Source: an uncultured Oscillospiraceae bacterium (GTDB taxonomy: Bacteria; Bacillota; Clostridia; Oscillospirales; Oscillospiraceae). From it: a stretch of 50,022 nucleotides of DNA. Shown here one piece after another: positions 30,118 through 38,324 of this stretch (position 1 is its first letter; each line of letters begins with the position of its first letter). The notes below the pieces were generated by a model. That model had not been told where the DNA came from and did no database searches. It worked only from the letters and a program-made list of their open reading frames with translations. The translations under genes were made by a program, and so were the position numbers. The DNA is taken from the NCBI GenBank assembly GCA_947625965.1, contig CANQQO010000004.1, forward strand, positions 1 through 50,022. The letters run 5' to 3'.

Positions 30118-31424
30118 GAGAGCACCTCCTTCACGATCTCCACGGCCCGGTCCAGCGCCTCCCGGGAGACCTTCTCCGTGGCGCACCAGAGCACGCCGCC
30201 CTCGATGGGCAGGCCCCCCAGGATCCCCGCGTCCTCCAGGGCGGAGAGGACCTCCGCCGTCTTGGGCAGGGTGGTGACAAATTCATGGAAGAAGGCTCCC
30301 CCGTGGACCCGCTCCACGCCGGGAAGGGCGCAGAGCTTCTCCGCCAGATAGTGGGCCTTGGCCATGGACTCCCTGGCCGCCTTGGCCATGCCCGCCGGCC
30401 CCATGGCCGCCATGTACACGCCGGCGGTGAGGGCGCACAGCGCCTCGTTGGAGCAGATGTTGGAGCTGGCCTTCTCCCGGCGGATATGCTGCTCCCGGGC
30501 CTGGAGGGACAGCACGTAGGCCCGCTCTCCGGCGGCGTCCACCGTCTGGCCCACGATGCGGCCGGGGAGCTTCCGCATATATTTGGCCGTGGTGGCCATG
30601 AAGCCCAGGTAGGGCCCGCCGTAGCTCAGGGGCATACCCAGCGGCTGGCCCTCGCCCACGGCAATGTCCGCCCCGGCCTCCCGGGGCGTTTGCAGGATCG
30701 CCAGGGCGATGGGGTTGCAGCCAAGGATATACATGGCCCCGGCGGCGTGGACCGCCTGACCGATCTCCTGGGCCGGCTCCAAAAGCCCATAGAAATTGGG
30801 CTGCTGGACGTAGACCGACGCCACCTCGGGGGTCAGCATGGCGGCGAGGGCCTCCAAATCGGTCCGGCCGTCCTTCTGCGGGATCAGACGCAGCTCCGCC
30901 CCGGCGGCGTAGCAGTAGGTCTTCACGGTTTGGATGGTGTCGGGATGGGCGGCGGCGGAGATCAGGGTCACCCGGCGCTTCCGGTCCCGGCACATGGCGG
31001 CGGCCTCCGCCGCGGCGGTGGCCCCGTCGTAGACCGAGGCGTTGGACACGTCCATCCCGGTCAGGCGGCAGATCATGGTCTGGTATTCAAAGATGGACTG
31101 CAAAATGCCCTGGCTCATCTCCGCCTGGTAGGGCGTGTAGGCGGTGAGGAATTCCTCCTTGGCGGGGATGTACTTGACGATGCTAGGGATATAGTGGTCA
31201 TAGGCCCCGGCCCCCCGGAGGACTGTGGGGAACACCCGGTTTTTCTCCGCCATGGCGGAAAGGCTCCGGGCCACCTCCAGCTCGCTTTTGCCCTCGGGGA
31301 GGTCCAGCTCCGGCCGGTACATTTCCTCCGGCACGTCCCGGTACAGCTCCCGGAAGGAGGCCACCCCCACGGCGGAGAGCATTTCCTGCCGCTCCGCCGG
31401 GGTGGAGGGGATGTAGCTGCCCAT
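30114..31424 (-). CDS. gcvPA: Glycine dehydrogenase (aminomethyl-transferring) subunit 1
   Basis: 436 residues. It begins YIPSTPAERQEMLSAVGV and contains YQAEMSQGILQSIFEYQTM, GMDVSNASVYDGATA and GEGQPLGMPLSYGGPYLGF, all hallmarks of the N-terminal half of the P-protein, which lacks the PLP lysine supplied by subunit 2. Starts 1 nt after the gcvH stop with GGAGGG nearby and overlaps gcvPB by 4 nt. Confidence 0.95.
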   Translation of the reverse strand: MGSYIPSTPAERQEMLSAVGVASFRELYRDVPEEMYRPELDLPEGKSELEVARSLSAMAEKNRVFPTVLRGAGAYDHYIPSIVKYIPAKEEFLTAYTPYQAEMSQGILQSIFEYQTMICRLTGMDVSNASVYDGATAAAEAAAMCRDRKRRVTLISAAAHPDTIQTVKTYCYAAGAELRLIPQKDGRTDLEALAAMLTPEVASVYVQQPNFYGLLEPAQEIGQAVHAAGAMYILGCNPIALAILQTPREAGADIAVGEGQPLGMPLSYGGPYLGFMATTAKYMRKLPGRIVGQTVDAAGERAYVLSLQAREQHIRREKASSNICSNEALCALTAGVYMAAMGPAGMAKAARESMAKAHYLAEKLCALPGVERVHGGAFFHEFVTTLPKTAEVLSALEDAGILGGLPIEGGVLWCATEKVSREALDRAVEIVKEVLS

Positions 31425-31425
31425 A

Positions 31426-31803
31426 TCAGCCCTCCTGCTGGCAGTAGACCTGATAGTCCTCGGCGGACATCAGGTCCTCGCTGTCCGTCACGTCCTCCAC
31501 CTGGATGATCCAAGCGCCGTAGGGGTCCTCGTTGAGGCTCTCGGGGGCGTCCTCCAGGGCGGTGTTCACCTGGCACACCACGCCGGTGACGGGGCTGATG
31601 AGATCGGAGACCGCCTTGACGGACTCCACGTCCCCAAAGCTCTCCCCGGCAATGACGGTGTCGCCCACGGCGGGCAGGTTCACGAAGACCACGTCCCCCA
31701 GGGCGTCCTGGGCATAGTCGGAGATGCCGACGACGGCCACGTCTCCCTCGTCCCGCAGCCATTCGTGGGAACGGGTGTACTTGAGATCGATCGGGTAATT
31801 CAT
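31426..31803 (-). CDS. gcvH: Glycine cleavage system H protein
   Basis: 125 residues. The lipoyl lysine is Lys63 in GDVESVKAVSDLISPVTG; YTRSHEWLRDEGDVAVVGIS and LGDVVFVNLPAVG are family motifs. It carries the aminomethyl intermediate between P, T and L proteins. GAGGAGG precedes ATG 31803. No dihydrolipoamide dehydrogenase (L protein) gene lies in the window. Confidence 0.96.
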   Translation of the reverse strand: MNYPIDLKYTRSHEWLRDEGDVAVVGISDYAQDALGDVVFVNLPAVGDTVIAGESFGDVESVKAVSDLISPVTGVVCQVNTALEDAPESLNEDPYGAWIIQVEDVTDSEDLMSAEDYQVYCQQEG

Positions 31804-31833
31804 GATAGTTTCCTCCTCAAAAATGTCTGTATT

Positions 31834-33009
31834 TTAGATCAGTTCCGCCCGGCCATAGGGGGGCAGATCCTGGCGCATATGACGTTTGACGATCCGGGCG
31901 TTCAGGAGTTTGCCCCGGACATTGACCTGGACCGTGTCTCCCACGGTCAGGGCGCTGTCCACATAGGCAAAGGCGATGGCCCGCTTGCCGGTGGCGTCCA
32001 AAGGCTCCCCGGCCTGGTCGAAGCGGTAGTAGGGGACCATGGTGCCGCTGGTGACCCAGCCGGCGGGGGCCCCGTCCCGGAGGACCTCCATTCCCGCCCG
32101 GATAACGCCCCGGTCCTCCAAGGCAATGGGGACGACCCGTTTGGCGGTCCCGCCCTTCTGGGCTTCCAGAAGCTCCCGGGCCACAAAATCCCCCTTCTCC
32201 GGGGCGAAGCTGACGGCGAACCGGGCCAGGGGCACCGCGAAAATGGGGATCTCCGCCCCGCCGGGATCCGTCCCCAGCTCGTGGCCGTAGAGGGGCAGGC
32301 CCGCCTCCAGCCGGAGCGTGTCCCGGGCCCCCAGGCCCGTGGGACGGGCCCCCTGGGCGATCAGCAGGTCCCAGAGCCACACCGCGTCGCCGGCGGGGAG
32401 GAAGACCTCGTAGCCGATGGGGTCCCCGGTGTAGCCGGTCTTGGACACCCGGACGGCCCTGCCCTGAATGGTGATCTGGCCCAGGTCGTTCTTTCGGGGA
32501 CCGGTGATGGTCTCCGCCCCGGAGAGGGCTTTCAGAATAGCCTCCGCCTCCGGGCCCTGGACGGCGATGGAGGAATACCGGTCCGTGATGTTTGTGATTC
32601 GGCAGTCGTACTCCGGCAGATACTTGGCGAAGTGGGCCAGGTCCTTGTCGGTGTTGGAGGCGTTGACGACCAGCATATACCGCTCCGCCTCGAACAGATA
32701 CACATAGGCGTCGTCTACCGCGCCGCCGGTCTCCGTGGGGATCATGCAGTACTGGGCCCGTCCAGGCGTCAGGGCCGCCACGTTGCTGGTCAGGACCCTC
32801 TGCAAAAAGGCCAGCCGGTCCGGCCCCTCCACCAGGAGGCGGCCCATGTGGGACACGTCGAAAATACCGCATTTCCGCCGGTCATACAGATGCTCCGCCA
32901 CGATGCCGGTGGGGTACTGGATGGGCATTTCCCATCCGCCGAAGTCCACCATGGCAGCTCCCGCCGCCAGGTGGGCCGGATAAAGGGGGGTGCGCTTCAA
33001 TTCACTCAT
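31834..33009 (-). CDS. gcvT: Aminomethyltransferase (glycine cleavage T protein)
   Basis: 391 residues. TPLYPAHLAAGAAMVDFGGW, CGIFDVSHMGRLLVEGPD, GYTGDPIGYEVFLP and GLGARDTLRLEAGLPLYGHEL are characteristic. It transfers the methylene group to tetrahydrofolate, releasing ammonia. AGAAGGAGG precedes ATG 33009, which lies 8 nt inside the metF 3' end. Slightly longer than E. coli GcvT, as is usual for clostridial forms. Confidence 0.95.
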   Translation of the reverse strand: MSELKRTPLYPAHLAAGAAMVDFGGWEMPIQYPTGIVAEHLYDRRKCGIFDVSHMGRLLVEGPDRLAFLQRVLTSNVAALTPGRAQYCMIPTETGGAVDDAYVYLFEAERYMLVVNASNTDKDLAHFAKYLPEYDCRITNITDRYSSIAVQGPEAEAILKALSGAETITGPRKNDLGQITIQGRAVRVSKTGYTGDPIGYEVFLPAGDAVWLWDLLIAQGARPTGLGARDTLRLEAGLPLYGHELGTDPGGAEIPIFAVPLARFAVSFAPEKGDFVARELLEAQKGGTAKRVVPIALEDRGVIRAGMEVLRDGAPAGWVTSGTMVPYYRFDQAGEPLDATGKRAIAFAYVDSALTVGDTVQVNVRGKLLNARIVKRHMRQDLPPYGRAELI

Positions 33010-33964
33010 GGTTACCTCCTTCTGAGCTTGCCTCCGCCCGGGGGACGGGGGCGGTTTCTTCACAGATATGGACGCCGGCCATTTCCAGCAAACCGGGAAC
33101 GCTTTTTTCCGCGCCGATGGCCATGATATGGACCCCGGCACACAGCTTCCGCTCCCGCAGCTCCGCCACCAGCTCCGCCGCCATGGCCAGCCCCAGCCGG
33201 GCTGGGCTGCCGCCGGCGGCCTTCTCCGCCGCCAGGGCGTCGATCTGGCTTTGGGGCACCGCGATGCCCGGGACGTGCTCGTTCATGAATTTCGCCATGC
33301 CGGCGGATTTCAGCGGGATGATCCCGGCCAGGATCGGGACCCGGATCCCCGCCCGGTCCACCCCTTCCAGGAAGGGAAGGAGGCTCTCCGCGGAGAAGAC
33401 CGCCTGGGTCTGGAGGAACCGGGCCCCGGCGTCCGCTTTCCGCTTGAGTCTGGCGATCTGCAGGGGCAGGGGGTCGTACACCGGCGTGGCCGCCGCGCCT
33501 CCAAAGAATCGGGGGGCCTCCCCCGTCAGGGGATTTCCGCCGCAGTCCCGGCCGGCCTCCAATTCCCGCAGCAGCTCCAAAATGCCCACGCTGTCCAGAT
33601 CGTAGACGGGCTTGGCGTCCCGGCAGTCCCCCACGGCGGGGTGGTCCCCCGTGAGGCAGAGCACCGTGTCGATGCCAAAGGCGGCGGCGGTGAGCAGATC
33701 GGCGGCCAGGGCCATCCGGTTCCGGTCCCGGCCCGTCATTTGCAGGATGGGCTCGAAGCCCGCCTGCCGGAGGGCTGTGCAGAGCCCCAGGCTGGAGGCT
33801 TTGAGGCAGGCGGACTGCATATCCGTCACGTTGAGGCTGTGGACCTTCCCCCGGAGGACCTGGGCGGTTTCCAGGGCGGGCCGGAAGTCCGCCCCCTTGG
33901 GTGGAGCCATCTCGGCGGTGACGGCGAATTGGCCCTGCTCCAGGGCACGCTGAAGCCGGCTCAT
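33002..33964 (-). CDS. metF: Methylenetetrahydrofolate reductase
   Basis: 320 residues in the TIM-barrel MTHFR fold. FAVTAEMAPPKGADF, NVTDMQSACLKASS and DTVLCLTGDHPAVGD are visible substrate and flavin regions. It reduces 5,10-methylene-THF to 5-methyl-THF. It overlaps the zinc/Fe-S MetV-type gene upstream (ATGA) and gcvT downstream. In a glycine cleavage operon it can take the methylene-THF made by GcvT onward to methyl-THF for methionine or one-carbon metabolism. Confidence 0.92.
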   Translation of the reverse strand: MSRLQRALEQGQFAVTAEMAPPKGADFRPALETAQVLRGKVHSLNVTDMQSACLKASSLGLCTALRQAGFEPILQMTGRDRNRMALAADLLTAAAFGIDTVLCLTGDHPAVGDCRDAKPVYDLDSVGILELLRELEAGRDCGGNPLTGEAPRFFGGAAATPVYDPLPLQIARLKRKADAGARFLQTQAVFSAESLLPFLEGVDRAGIRVPILAGIIPLKSAGMAKFMNEHVPGIAVPQSQIDALAAEKAAGGSPARLGLAMAAELVAELRERKLCAGVHIMAIGAEKSVPGLLEMAGVHICEETAPVPRAEASSEGGNHE

Positions 33965-34605
33965 TTCCGCACCTCCCGCAGATTCAAGTGGGCCGGATGG
34001 GCGGCGGGACGCCGGCCGCCGGTGGGGGAGAGGAGGGCGTCCAGCTTGCCCAGCTTTTCCAGGCGGCGGTAGATCAGGACCCAGGCGCAGTCGTTTTCCG
34101 GGTCCACCTCGCATTTGCCGTTCCTCTGGCCGCCGCAGGGGCCGTTGACCAGGCCCTTGGCGCAGCGGGTCACGGGGCAGATACCCCCGGTAACGCCCAG
34201 GACGCAGTCCCCGCACATCCGGCAGTACTCGTGGAAGATGCCCACCCGCTCCACCTGGCCCAGGAACAAGGTGTCGTTGGCGGGGTAGACGGGCAGGTCC
34301 ACGTTGTCCGCCACGGTCTGGACCCCGTCGCCGCAGGCCAGGCCCACCACGGCGTCCACGTCCAGGCCCCGGAGGACCTTCAGATCCCGCTTCACCAGCA
34401 TTTTGTGGCAGCACTCGTCGGGCAGGACCGTGGCGGCCACCTGGAAGCCCCGGGCCTCCAAAAAGGCTTTCATTTCCCCGATCTCCTTCTCTCCGCCGGT
34501 CTGGCAGGCGGCTGCGCAGCTTCCGCAGCCCACGATGGCCACCCGTTTGGCCCCCTGGAGCATGGACAAAAGAGCCTCCTCCGGTTTCTTTCGGGTGATG
34601 ATCAC
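33961..34605 (-). CDS. metV: MTHFR-associated cysteine-rich protein (MetV type)
   Basis: 214 residues, Cys-rich: VGCGSCAAACQTGG (about 33-46), DECCHKM, CRMCGDC, ICPVTRCAKGLVNGPCGGQ and NGKCEVDPENDC. This is the MetV-like domain found with MetF in acetogens and many Clostridia, thought to carry Fe-S and zinc and to feed electrons to MetF. GTG 34605 is preferred (VIITRKKPEEALLSML) since AGGAGA is 6-7 nt upstream; ATG 34611 abuts it. First gene of the operon, directly behind the riboswitch terminator. Confidence 0.85.
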   Translation of the reverse strand: MIITRKKPEEALLSMLQGAKRVAIVGCGSCAAACQTGGEKEIGEMKAFLEARGFQVAATVLPDECCHKMLVKRDLKVLRGLDVDAVVGLACGDGVQTVADNVDLPVYPANDTLFLGQVERVGIFHEYCRMCGDCVLGVTGGICPVTRCAKGLVNGPCGGQRNGKCEVDPENDCAWVLIYRRLEKLGKLDALLSPTGGRRPAAHPAHLNLREVRK

Positions 34606-34623
34606 GCGCATTCTCCTTTCCGC

Positions 34624-34671
34624 AAAATAAGACGGAGGCACGGCGGGGGCGAAATCCCCCGCTGTGCCTCC
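34624..34671 (-). terminator. Expression-platform terminator of the glycine riboswitch
   Basis: GGAGGCAC-a-GCGGGGG pairs with CCCCCGC-c-GTGCCTCC, followed on the minus strand by GTCTTATTTTG. It lies between the second aptamer and metV. Confidence 0.88.
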
Positions 34672-34842
34672 GCTGAATGTACCTGAGAGATTCCCCGCGA
34701 GAAAGCGGGTTGCACCTTCGGCGTGGGGGCAAGCCCCACTCTACGGAGTATCGTCCTGGCCCGGTCCTTTTGCCTGAGAGTTTCCGCGTTCCCCTTCGGC
34801 GCCAAATCCGGTCTCTCCCGGGCCATTCATCCGATACGAAGC
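34672..34842 (-). ncRNA. Tandem glycine riboswitch (gcvT-type, two aptamers)
   Basis: On the minus strand aptamer 1 shows CGGGAGAGACC, GGCGCCGAAGGGG and CTCTCAGGCAAAAGGACC; aptamer 2 shows ACGCCGAAGGTGCAACCCGC and AATCTCTCAGGTACA. These are the conserved blocks of the glycine class, in the usual tandem arrangement. The following terminator indicates transcriptional control, presumably ON with glycine as in B. subtilis gcvT. Confidence 0.95.
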
Positions 34843-34862
34843 TATGGAGTTGTTACGTCGCC

Positions 34863-34891
34863 ATTCTAGCACAGCCCCGGGGAAAAAGCAA
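34863..34891 (-). promoter_or_regulatory. Promoter of the glycine cleavage operon
   Basis: Minus strand TTGCTT, 17 nt, TAGAAT, placing the transcript start just before aptamer 1. Confidence 0.75.
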
Positions 34892-34958
34892 GTGATAATT
34901 GTGAAAAATTTCTGATTTTTTCCATGAAACAGGGGACAAGTCTGTGGAATAATGCCAA

Positions 34959-34987
34959 ATGACAAGCTCCCGTCTCGGAATTATAAT
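34959..34987 (+). promoter_or_regulatory. Promoter of the DUF1508 gene
   Basis: ATGACA, 17 nt, TATAAT, 25 nt before the start codon. Confidence 0.65.
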
Positions 34988-35012
34988 AAGGTGCGGAAGG
35001 GAGGCGCGGAAA

Positions 35013-35387
35013 ATGGAGCGGTTTGTCGTCCGTAAAACCCCGTCGGGATACAAATTTGACCTCCGGGCCGCCAACGGGGAGACCGTGGCCTCCTCCCAGG
35101 TCTACGCCACCCGGGCGGCCTGCCTCCGTGGAGCGGAGGGCCTGATCCGGGCGGCCCTGGACGCCCGGGTCTGGGACCGGACCGGTGCCGACGCGCCCGC
35201 CCGGAATCCCCGGTTTGAGATCTACCGGGACCGGGCCGGGGCCTGGCGCTTCCGCCTCCGCGCGCGGAACGGCGCCGTGGTGGCCTCCTCGGAGCCCTAC
35301 GCGGGCCGCGCCGGCTGCGAAAACGGCATCCAAAGCGTGCGCCGCCTGATCACGGAAGGTTTTTCCCCGGAAGTTTTGGGGGAATGA
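35013..35387 (+). CDS. DUF1508 (YegP-like) protein with two tandem repeats
   Basis: 124 residues containing two copies of the YegP motif: FVVRKTPSGYKFDLRAANGETVASSQVY (about 4-31) and a second copy starting FEIYRDRAGAWRFRLRARNG (about 68-87). Each ends in an ARNG/AANG turn and a SS.(V/P)Y strand. The family forms small beta dimers with unknown function. ATG 35013 follows GGGAGGCG; the longer track start overlaps the promoter. aspS follows after 67 nt, possibly with its own promoter. Confidence 0.88.
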   Translation: MERFVVRKTPSGYKFDLRAANGETVASSQVYATRAACLRGAEGLIRAALDARVWDRTGADAPARNPRFEIYRDRAGAWRFRLRARNGAVVASSEPYAGRAGCENGIQSVRRLITEGFSPEVLGE

Positions 35388-35416
35388 TTGACTTTTTTCC
35401 CATTTTATGAGACAAT
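35388..35416 (+). promoter_or_regulatory. Weak candidate promoter of aspS
   Basis: TTGACT, 17 nt, GACAAT immediately after the DUF1508 stop codon. Confidence 0.4.
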
Positions 35417-35454
35417 ACACCAAAGAATCCAACAAAAAAGAGAGGTTTCCATTT

Positions 35455-37227
35455 ATGACCCAATCCAGGACCCATACCTGTGGGGAGCTGCGGCTCTCCG
35501 ACGTGGGCAAGACCGTGACCCTGTCCGGATGGCTGGAAAACATCCGGGAGGTGGGGGCCAACTTCGCCTTTCTGGTGCTGCGGGACTTTTACGGCACCAC
35601 CCAGGTAGTGGTTCAGACCCCCGAGCTGATGGCTGTCGTCAAGGGCATCAACAAGGAGTCCACCATCTCCGTCACCGGCGTCGTCCGGGAGCGGGAGAGC
35701 AAGAACCCCAAGCAGCCCACCGGCGAGATCGAGGTGGAGCCCACCGCCATCACGCTGCTGGGCCGGTGCCGCTTTAACGCCCTGCCCTTCGAGATCAACA
35801 AATCCCGCTCCGCCGACGAAAACGTCCGCCTCAAGTACCGCTTCCTGGACCTGCGGAATCCGGCGGTCAAGGCGAACGTCGTTCTCCGCAGCCAGGTGGT
35901 GGCGGAGCTGCGCCGCCGGATGACGGAGGAGGGCTTTTTGGAGATCACCACCCCCATTCTGACGGCGTCCAGCCCCGAGGGGGCGAGGGACTACCTGGTG
36001 CCCTCCCGGAAGCACCCCGGCAAATTCTACGCCCTTCCCCAGGCGCCCCAGCAGTTCAAGCAGCTTCTCATGACCGCCGGCTTTGACCGCTATTTCCAGA
36101 TCGCCCCCTGCTTCCGGGACGAGGACGCCCGGGGCGACCGTTCCCCCGGGGAGTTCTACCAACTGGACATGGAGATGGCTTTCGCCACCCAGGAGGACGT
36201 GTTCTCCGTCATGGAGCGGGTCCTGCCCCCCATTTTCGCGAAATACGGCGCTTACAATATCGCCTCCCAGGCCCCCTTCCGCCGGATCCGCTTCAACGAC
36301 GCCATGGATCTCTACGGCACCGATAAGCCGGACCTTCGCATCGACCTGACCCTCCGGGACATGACGGCCCTGGCGAAGCAGACGCAGGGCTTCGCCCCCT
36401 TCGAGGAGGCCGCCATGGTGAAGATCGTGCCCTGCTCCGGCGCGGCGCTGACCCGGAAGCAGATCGACAAGCTCTGCGACGAGGTGGCGGTCCAGGCGGG
36501 ACAGAAGCCCTACTGGGTCCGGATGGACGAAAACGGCGCCCTGGCGGGAGGCGTGGCTAAGTTCCTTGCCGGCCATGAGGAGGAGCTGAAGGTCCTGGGG
36601 ATGGTCCCCGGCAGCCTGGCCCTCATCGCCGCGGGAGATCAGAACGGGGCCCGGAAGACCGGCGGCGTGGCCCGGAAGATGCTGGGCGCGGCGGTGCCCG
36701 GCCATATGGATGAGAAGCGGTATGAATTCTGTTGGATCGTGGACTTTCCCATGTTCGAGATCGGCGAGGAGTCCGGCGAGCTGGAATTCTGCCATAATCC
36801 CTTCTCCATGCCCAACGGCGGCCTGGAGATCCTGGAAAAGGCCGAGCGGGGGGAGGCCGATCCTCTGGACATCTACGCCTACCAGTACGACCTGGTGTGC
36901 AACGGCGTGGAGCTGAGCTCCGGCGCGGTGCGGAACCACGACCCGGAGATCATGGTGAAGGCCTTCGAGCTGGTGGGCCTGGGGGAGGCGGAGGTCAAGG
37001 CCAAGTTCCCGGCCCTGTACAACGCTTTCTGCTACGGCGCGCCCCCTCACGCGGGCATCGCCCCCGGTGTGGACCGGATGGTGATGCTCCTGGCGGGGGA
37101 GGAGTCCATCCGGGAGGTCATTCCCTTCCCCATGAACAAGAACGCCCAGGACCTGATGATGGACGCCCCCAGCGCCGTCACGGAAAAGCAGTTGGAGGAA
37201 GTACACATCCAGATTCGGAAGGAGTAA
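35455..37227 (+). CDS. aspS: Aspartate--tRNA ligase
   Basis: 590 residues, the bacterial length. The N-terminal OB anticodon-binding domain covers about 1-105 (VTLSGWLENIREVGANFAFL). Class II motifs follow: GFLEITTPILTASSPEGARD, motif 2 APCFRDEDARGDRSPGEFYQLD, and motif 3 GIAPGVDRMVMLLAGEESIRE. The central GAD insertion domain lies at about 285-410 (bacterial type). Discriminating or not between tRNA-Asp and tRNA-Asn cannot be decided by eye. A bidirectional terminator follows. Confidence 0.96.
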   Translation: MTQSRTHTCGELRLSDVGKTVTLSGWLENIREVGANFAFLVLRDFYGTTQVVVQTPELMAVVKGINKESTISVTGVVRERESKNPKQPTGEIEVEPTAITLLGRCRFNALPFEINKSRSADENVRLKYRFLDLRNPAVKANVVLRSQVVAELRRRMTEEGFLEITTPILTASSPEGARDYLVPSRKHPGKFYALPQAPQQFKQLLMTAGFDRYFQIAPCFRDEDARGDRSPGEFYQLDMEMAFATQEDVFSVMERVLPPIFAKYGAYNIASQAPFRRIRFNDAMDLYGTDKPDLRIDLTLRDMTALAKQTQGFAPFEEAAMVKIVPCSGAALTRKQIDKLCDEVAVQAGQKPYWVRMDENGALAGGVAKFLAGHEEELKVLGMVPGSLALIAAGDQNGARKTGGVARKMLGAAVPGHMDEKRYEFCWIVDFPMFEIGEESGELEFCHNPFSMPNGGLEILEKAERGEADPLDIYAYQYDLVCNGVELSSGAVRNHDPEIMVKAFELVGLGEAEVKAKFPALYNAFCYGAPPHAGIAPGVDRMVMLLAGEESIREVIPFPMNKNAQDLMMDAPSAVTEKQLEEVHIQIRKE

Positions 37228-37262
37228 AGCGGCCCGCCTGCGGCTCGGAAAAGAAAACCAGA

Positions 37263-37317
37263 AAAACGCGCCCCATTGCCGATCCCGCCGGGATCCGGAA
37301 ATGGAGCGCGTTTTTTA
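37263..37317. terminator. Bidirectional terminator between aspS and the TM2 gene
   Basis: AACGCGC..CCATT and AATGG..GCGCGTT arms, TTTTTTAAT on the plus side and GCGTTTTTC on the minus side. Confidence 0.85.
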
Positions 37318-37377
37318 ATATTTTGAAAAAAATAAGGAATCTCCCGCCTGAGGGTTGTATAAGGAGTGCCCGCTCCG

Positions 37378-37782
37378 TCAGTCCGTCAGGGGGATGCCGT
37401 TGGCGTCGGTGTTGTACTTGCCGGTCAGGTAGAAGATCCCCTCCACCAGACCCCAGACCCCGCTGACGATGCCCAGGGTCCCGCAGCTCAGCACCGTGAT
37501 GAGAAGCTGGCCCACGGCCTTGCCGGTGTAGCCCAGGTAGAAGTTGTGAATGCCCAAACATCCCAGCAGGATGCCCAGCAGGCCCGCCGCCAAGCGGCTC
37601 TTGGCCTGACTGTTGACCAGACCCTTGAGGCCGCAGCCGCAGGCTGTGCAGACCACCGCCTGGGGCGAGGTGGGCTTGCCGCAGGCGGGGCAGTAGGAAA
37701 GGCCCGTGCCCTTGGCGCAGCCGCAGCGGACGCAGACCGCCGCGTTGGGGTCCATGGGGTTGCCGCAATTTCTGCAATACAT
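37378..37782 (-). CDS. Double zinc-ribbon TM2 domain protein
   Basis: 134 residues. The N-terminal ribbons are MYCRNCGNPMDPNAAVCVRCGC and YCPACGKPTSPQAVVCTACGC (CxxC pairs), and the TM2 domain has GCLGIHNFYLGYTGKAVGQLL, SCGTLGIVSGVWGLVEGIFYL. TM2 proteins are two-helix membrane proteins of unknown function, often with zinc ribbons in Firmicutes. It shares an orientation with the DUF2752 gene 22 nt upstream, with which it is commonly paired. Confidence 0.88.
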   Translation of the reverse strand: MYCRNCGNPMDPNAAVCVRCGCAKGTGLSYCPACGKPTSPQAVVCTACGCGLKGLVNSQAKSRLAAGLLGILLGCLGIHNFYLGYTGKAVGQLLITVLSCGTLGIVSGVWGLVEGIFYLTGKYNTDANGIPLTD

Positions 37783-37804
37783 CTTTTTCTCCTCCTCAAA
37801 AATG

Positions 37805-38167
37805 TCAAATGACGCTGTGCCCCATCAGCTCCGCCGTCAGGCGGAGGACGTAGCAGCCCAGCACCAGGGCGGCCAGGAGCAGGGCGAAAGCGGTGTTCTG
37901 GCTCCGCTTCGGGAACAGCTCGCCGTCGAACCAGACCAGCAGCCCCGCCGCCGGGACGGTCCAGAACATGGGATGGGCTCGGAACGCCCCCGCGATATCC
38001 AGCCGCAGCAGGGCCAGCCAGGCCCGGGACATACCGCAGCCGGGACAGATATGGCCGGTGAGCCGCCGAATGGGGCAGGGGAGGTCCAGAGCGACCCAGA
38101 GGCCCAGCACCGCCGCCGCCAGCAGAAAAACAGGCAGCTTCCGCTTCCACCGCGCCGGACGGTCCAT
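37805..38167 (-). CDS. DUF2752 membrane protein
   Basis: 120 residues. Contains HICPGCGMSRAWLALLRLDI, the DUF2752 signature (CPGCGxTR), with three membrane helices (VFLLAAAVLGLWVAL, MFWTVPAAGLLVWF, ALLLAALVLGCYVL). ATG 38167 is placed 8 nt after GGAAGGGGA; the track start is further upstream without support. Forms an operon with the TM2 gene; function unknown. Confidence 0.85.
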   Translation of the reverse strand: MDRPARWKRKLPVFLLAAAVLGLWVALDLPCPIRRLTGHICPGCGMSRAWLALLRLDIAGAFRAHPMFWTVPAAGLLVWFDGELFPKRSQNTAFALLLAALVLGCYVLRLTAELMGHSVI

Positions 38168-38259
38168 GCGCTCATCCCCTTCCATTTTTATTTTACCACA
38201 TCCGCCCGGGGGATTCAATAGGGCGATTCGGAAATTTACACACTGTTTACGCCCCATTC

Positions 38260-38288
38260 TTGACAGCCCGCCCGGCCCTTGCTATAAT
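38260..38288 (+). promoter_or_regulatory. Consensus SigA promoter of mntP
   Basis: TTGACA, 17 nt, TATAAT. The transcript leader would be about 30 nt, so there is no room for a yybP-ykoY manganese riboswitch. Confidence 0.8.
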
Positions 38289-38324
38289 ACTTTCTAAGGC
38301 TGTTTCGTAAGGGGCGATGGGAAA

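Noticed and set aside
34620-34700. T-box or SAM riboswitch before the metV-metF operon
   Set aside because: The conserved blocks are those of the glycine aptamer (CTCTCAGGCAAAAGGACC, GCCGAAGG) in tandem, with no T-box or SAM motif.
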